Shown here in pieces: positions 62,676 to 64,000 of a stretch of DNA of 64,000 nt. A program made the translations under genes and the position numbers. The stretch is from Eremophila alpestris peregrina (lineage: Eukaryota; Chordata; Aves; Passeriformes; Alaudidae), in the NCBI GenBank assembly GCA_009792885.1, contig WMCF01000007.1, positions 12,952,112-13,016,111 of the forward strand, given 5' to 3'. Each line of letters begins with the position of its first letter. The stretch's first letter is position 1. The notes beneath the pieces are model-generated. The model had not been told where the DNA came from. It did no database searches and saw only the letters and a program-made list of their open reading frames with translations.

Positions 62676-63099
62676 TCCCCGCTGCAAAAAAATAAAAGGA
62701 AACCTCAGTCATTGCTGTAATTAAGTACCGCTTTGGAGCGTTTTTAATGTATAATAAACCACCTCAAAGCACAGGAGCCTGTAGATTCCCCGTGCTCATC
62801 CGCTGGCTTTGAATTAAACTACTTAGTCTGGCAAATACTATGCGAGCCTAAACGCCCCTATAAAGACTTTATGAGTTTGTTACTTTAATTGTCGACTTGT
62901 TACAGAGCACATAAAGGGGGTAATGAATGCAATAAAACTAATTATCTACACATTGAAATCATGTAAAATATCCAATGTTTGTTTACACAACAGTGAGATT
63001 CCGCTCAGCATTTCCTATGCTGCCCACCCAGAGGAGAGATTTAATGAAGTACGACTAACGAAATGAAAATTACATCATCGGCAAGAAAACTCCACGAAG

Positions 63100-63320
63100 A
63101 TCCCTGGCGCTCCCCTGCCCCTCTCCGCGGCTGGCGGCGGCAGCGCGGAGCCTGCGCGGGCGCGGAGCAGCCCGAGGCAAGAAGGGGTCGCCGCTCCCGA
63201 GGCCAGCGGAGAAAAACGCCGGACCCAAGTGAGATCCTCCTTCTCCAGCTTCGGAAACTGCATGTGCCACGTCGTGTTTGGAAACAGGTTTCCAAAAGCC
63301 CCCCGTCCCGACCGCATATT
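63100..63320. promoter_or_regulatory. CpG-rich patch
   Basis: Short GC-rich, CpG-dense stretch with overlapping domainless frames on both strands (66-108 codons). Continues the right-hand CpG domain. Confidence 0.4.
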
Positions 63321-64000
63321 TTAAGTTGTGGCTTGAGTTTGCATCTTCTCCCCGCTCACTTCTCGCCCTCCCGGAGGAAGAAAAAATAGGTGCAAAATTG
63401 AATGTGCTTCATCGCACACACATCTCCCACACACCCTTTTCGATTCGCCTTTTCCATTCCAATATAAACGATAATAACGATCAATAACAATAACGACAAT
63501 TTAATCCAAGGTTTACGTGTGGGCGAACAAATAAAACGGGGGGCACCAAGCCCAACGAACGCATCTGTTTAGCATCCAGATGTTTTGCATTCGAGAGCTT
63601 TATTCGTTGCCTTGTGCCGAAAAAAAAAAATCCCAGCACCCAGAGTGTCAGTCCAGAGACCCTAGGAGAGAACACAAACAACGAGACCTGGTACTCCAGC
63701 CTTGGAGGAGAAATGCGATTTATAAGTTGCTGGGTTTTTACCCCTGAACCAGGTGTATAATAAAGGAACAATCTCCCTCTTCCCATAAAAAAAAAAAAAA
63801 AAAGCAGCCCACTGGCCCACTTACTCTATTTTACAGTGTGCCTGAGTCGGCTAATGTCCCAGTCCTTTATAGCATTTCATGCACTTCGGGGGGTAGACTT
63901 GTTGTTAAATTGAGCGTGTAACGCTCTTACAAAACAGGTTTCTCGGTGACATCAAGGTTTCTCTCCCTAACCAAGTGCGCGCACACAATAAAAAAAAAAA
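63321..64000. other. AT-richer non-coding sequence to window end
   Basis: Includes a group of ATAACG/ATAACA repeats at 63466-63503 with SOX-like AACAAT cores, an A run at 63787-63803, and a terminal A run that continues off the window. The 101-codon minus frame has no domain. Confidence 0.45.

Larger units (their letters stand above)
62180..63060. promoter_or_regulatory. posterior HOX/CDX-motif-rich conserved-element-like block
   Basis: Complex, low-repeat sequence immediately right of the CpG island. It is dense in ATAAA-type sites: CCATAAA or CAATAAA at 62554 and 62575, a third CAATAAAACTA at 62930-62940, plus CATAAAG and TTTATGAG nearby. These resemble binding sites of posterior HOX and CDX homeodomains. 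ATTCATATTCATGAG near 62.26 kb is of POU type. No coding frame with a domain is present. The sequence has the look of a conserved regulatory element, untested for conservation. Confidence 0.4.

Overview
The window reads as vertebrate nuclear DNA, most likely avian. The strongest clue is a CR1 LINE 3' end near 26.72 kb, with a short second fragment near 56.07 kb. CR1 is the dominant interspersed repeat of birds and is also present in turtles and crocodilians. Overall repeat density is very low, as expected for a bird genome. There are CpG-dense islands, long microsatellites and one run of Ns, and nothing resembling bacterial operons. I could not assign a species or name the neighbouring gene.

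I found no protein-coding gene that I can support. The longest open frames lie in GC-rich CpG islands or microsatellites, overlap long frames on the opposite strand, and contain no domain I recognise. No tRNA, rRNA or CRISPR array was recognised, and no microRNA or snRNA that I know by sequence was seen.

Layout: 1-6.2 kb is AT-rich intergenic sequence. 6.2-20.7 kb is a mosaic of CpG-rich patches and AT-rich blocks dense in homeodomain-type motifs, with several microsatellites; it resembles the non-coding surroundings of a developmental transcription-factor gene. 20.9-60.4 kb is a long AT-rich, gene-desert-like stretch with two CR1 fragments, a small CpG-rich patch at 24.9-25.1 kb, three perfect short hairpins and one textbook TATA box at 44.4 kb. 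60.5-62.2 kb is a second large CpG island. It is followed at 62.2-63.1 kb by a block carrying repeated posterior-HOX/CDX-like motifs, and by a smaller CpG patch at 63.1-63.3 kb.

Inference on how it works together: two CpG-rich regulatory zones flank a roughly 40 kb desert. A full consensus CTCF motif on the + strand at 7.17 kb faces a near-consensus motif on the - strand at 54.24 kb. That convergent arrangement could mark a chromatin loop over the desert. This is a hypothesis from motifs only; conservation, transcription and chromatin data are not visible here. I did not find a convincing previously undescribed system. The best leads are the convergent CTCF pair, the 21-bp-spaced motif pair at 62.55 kb, the perfect hairpins and the isolated TATA box.
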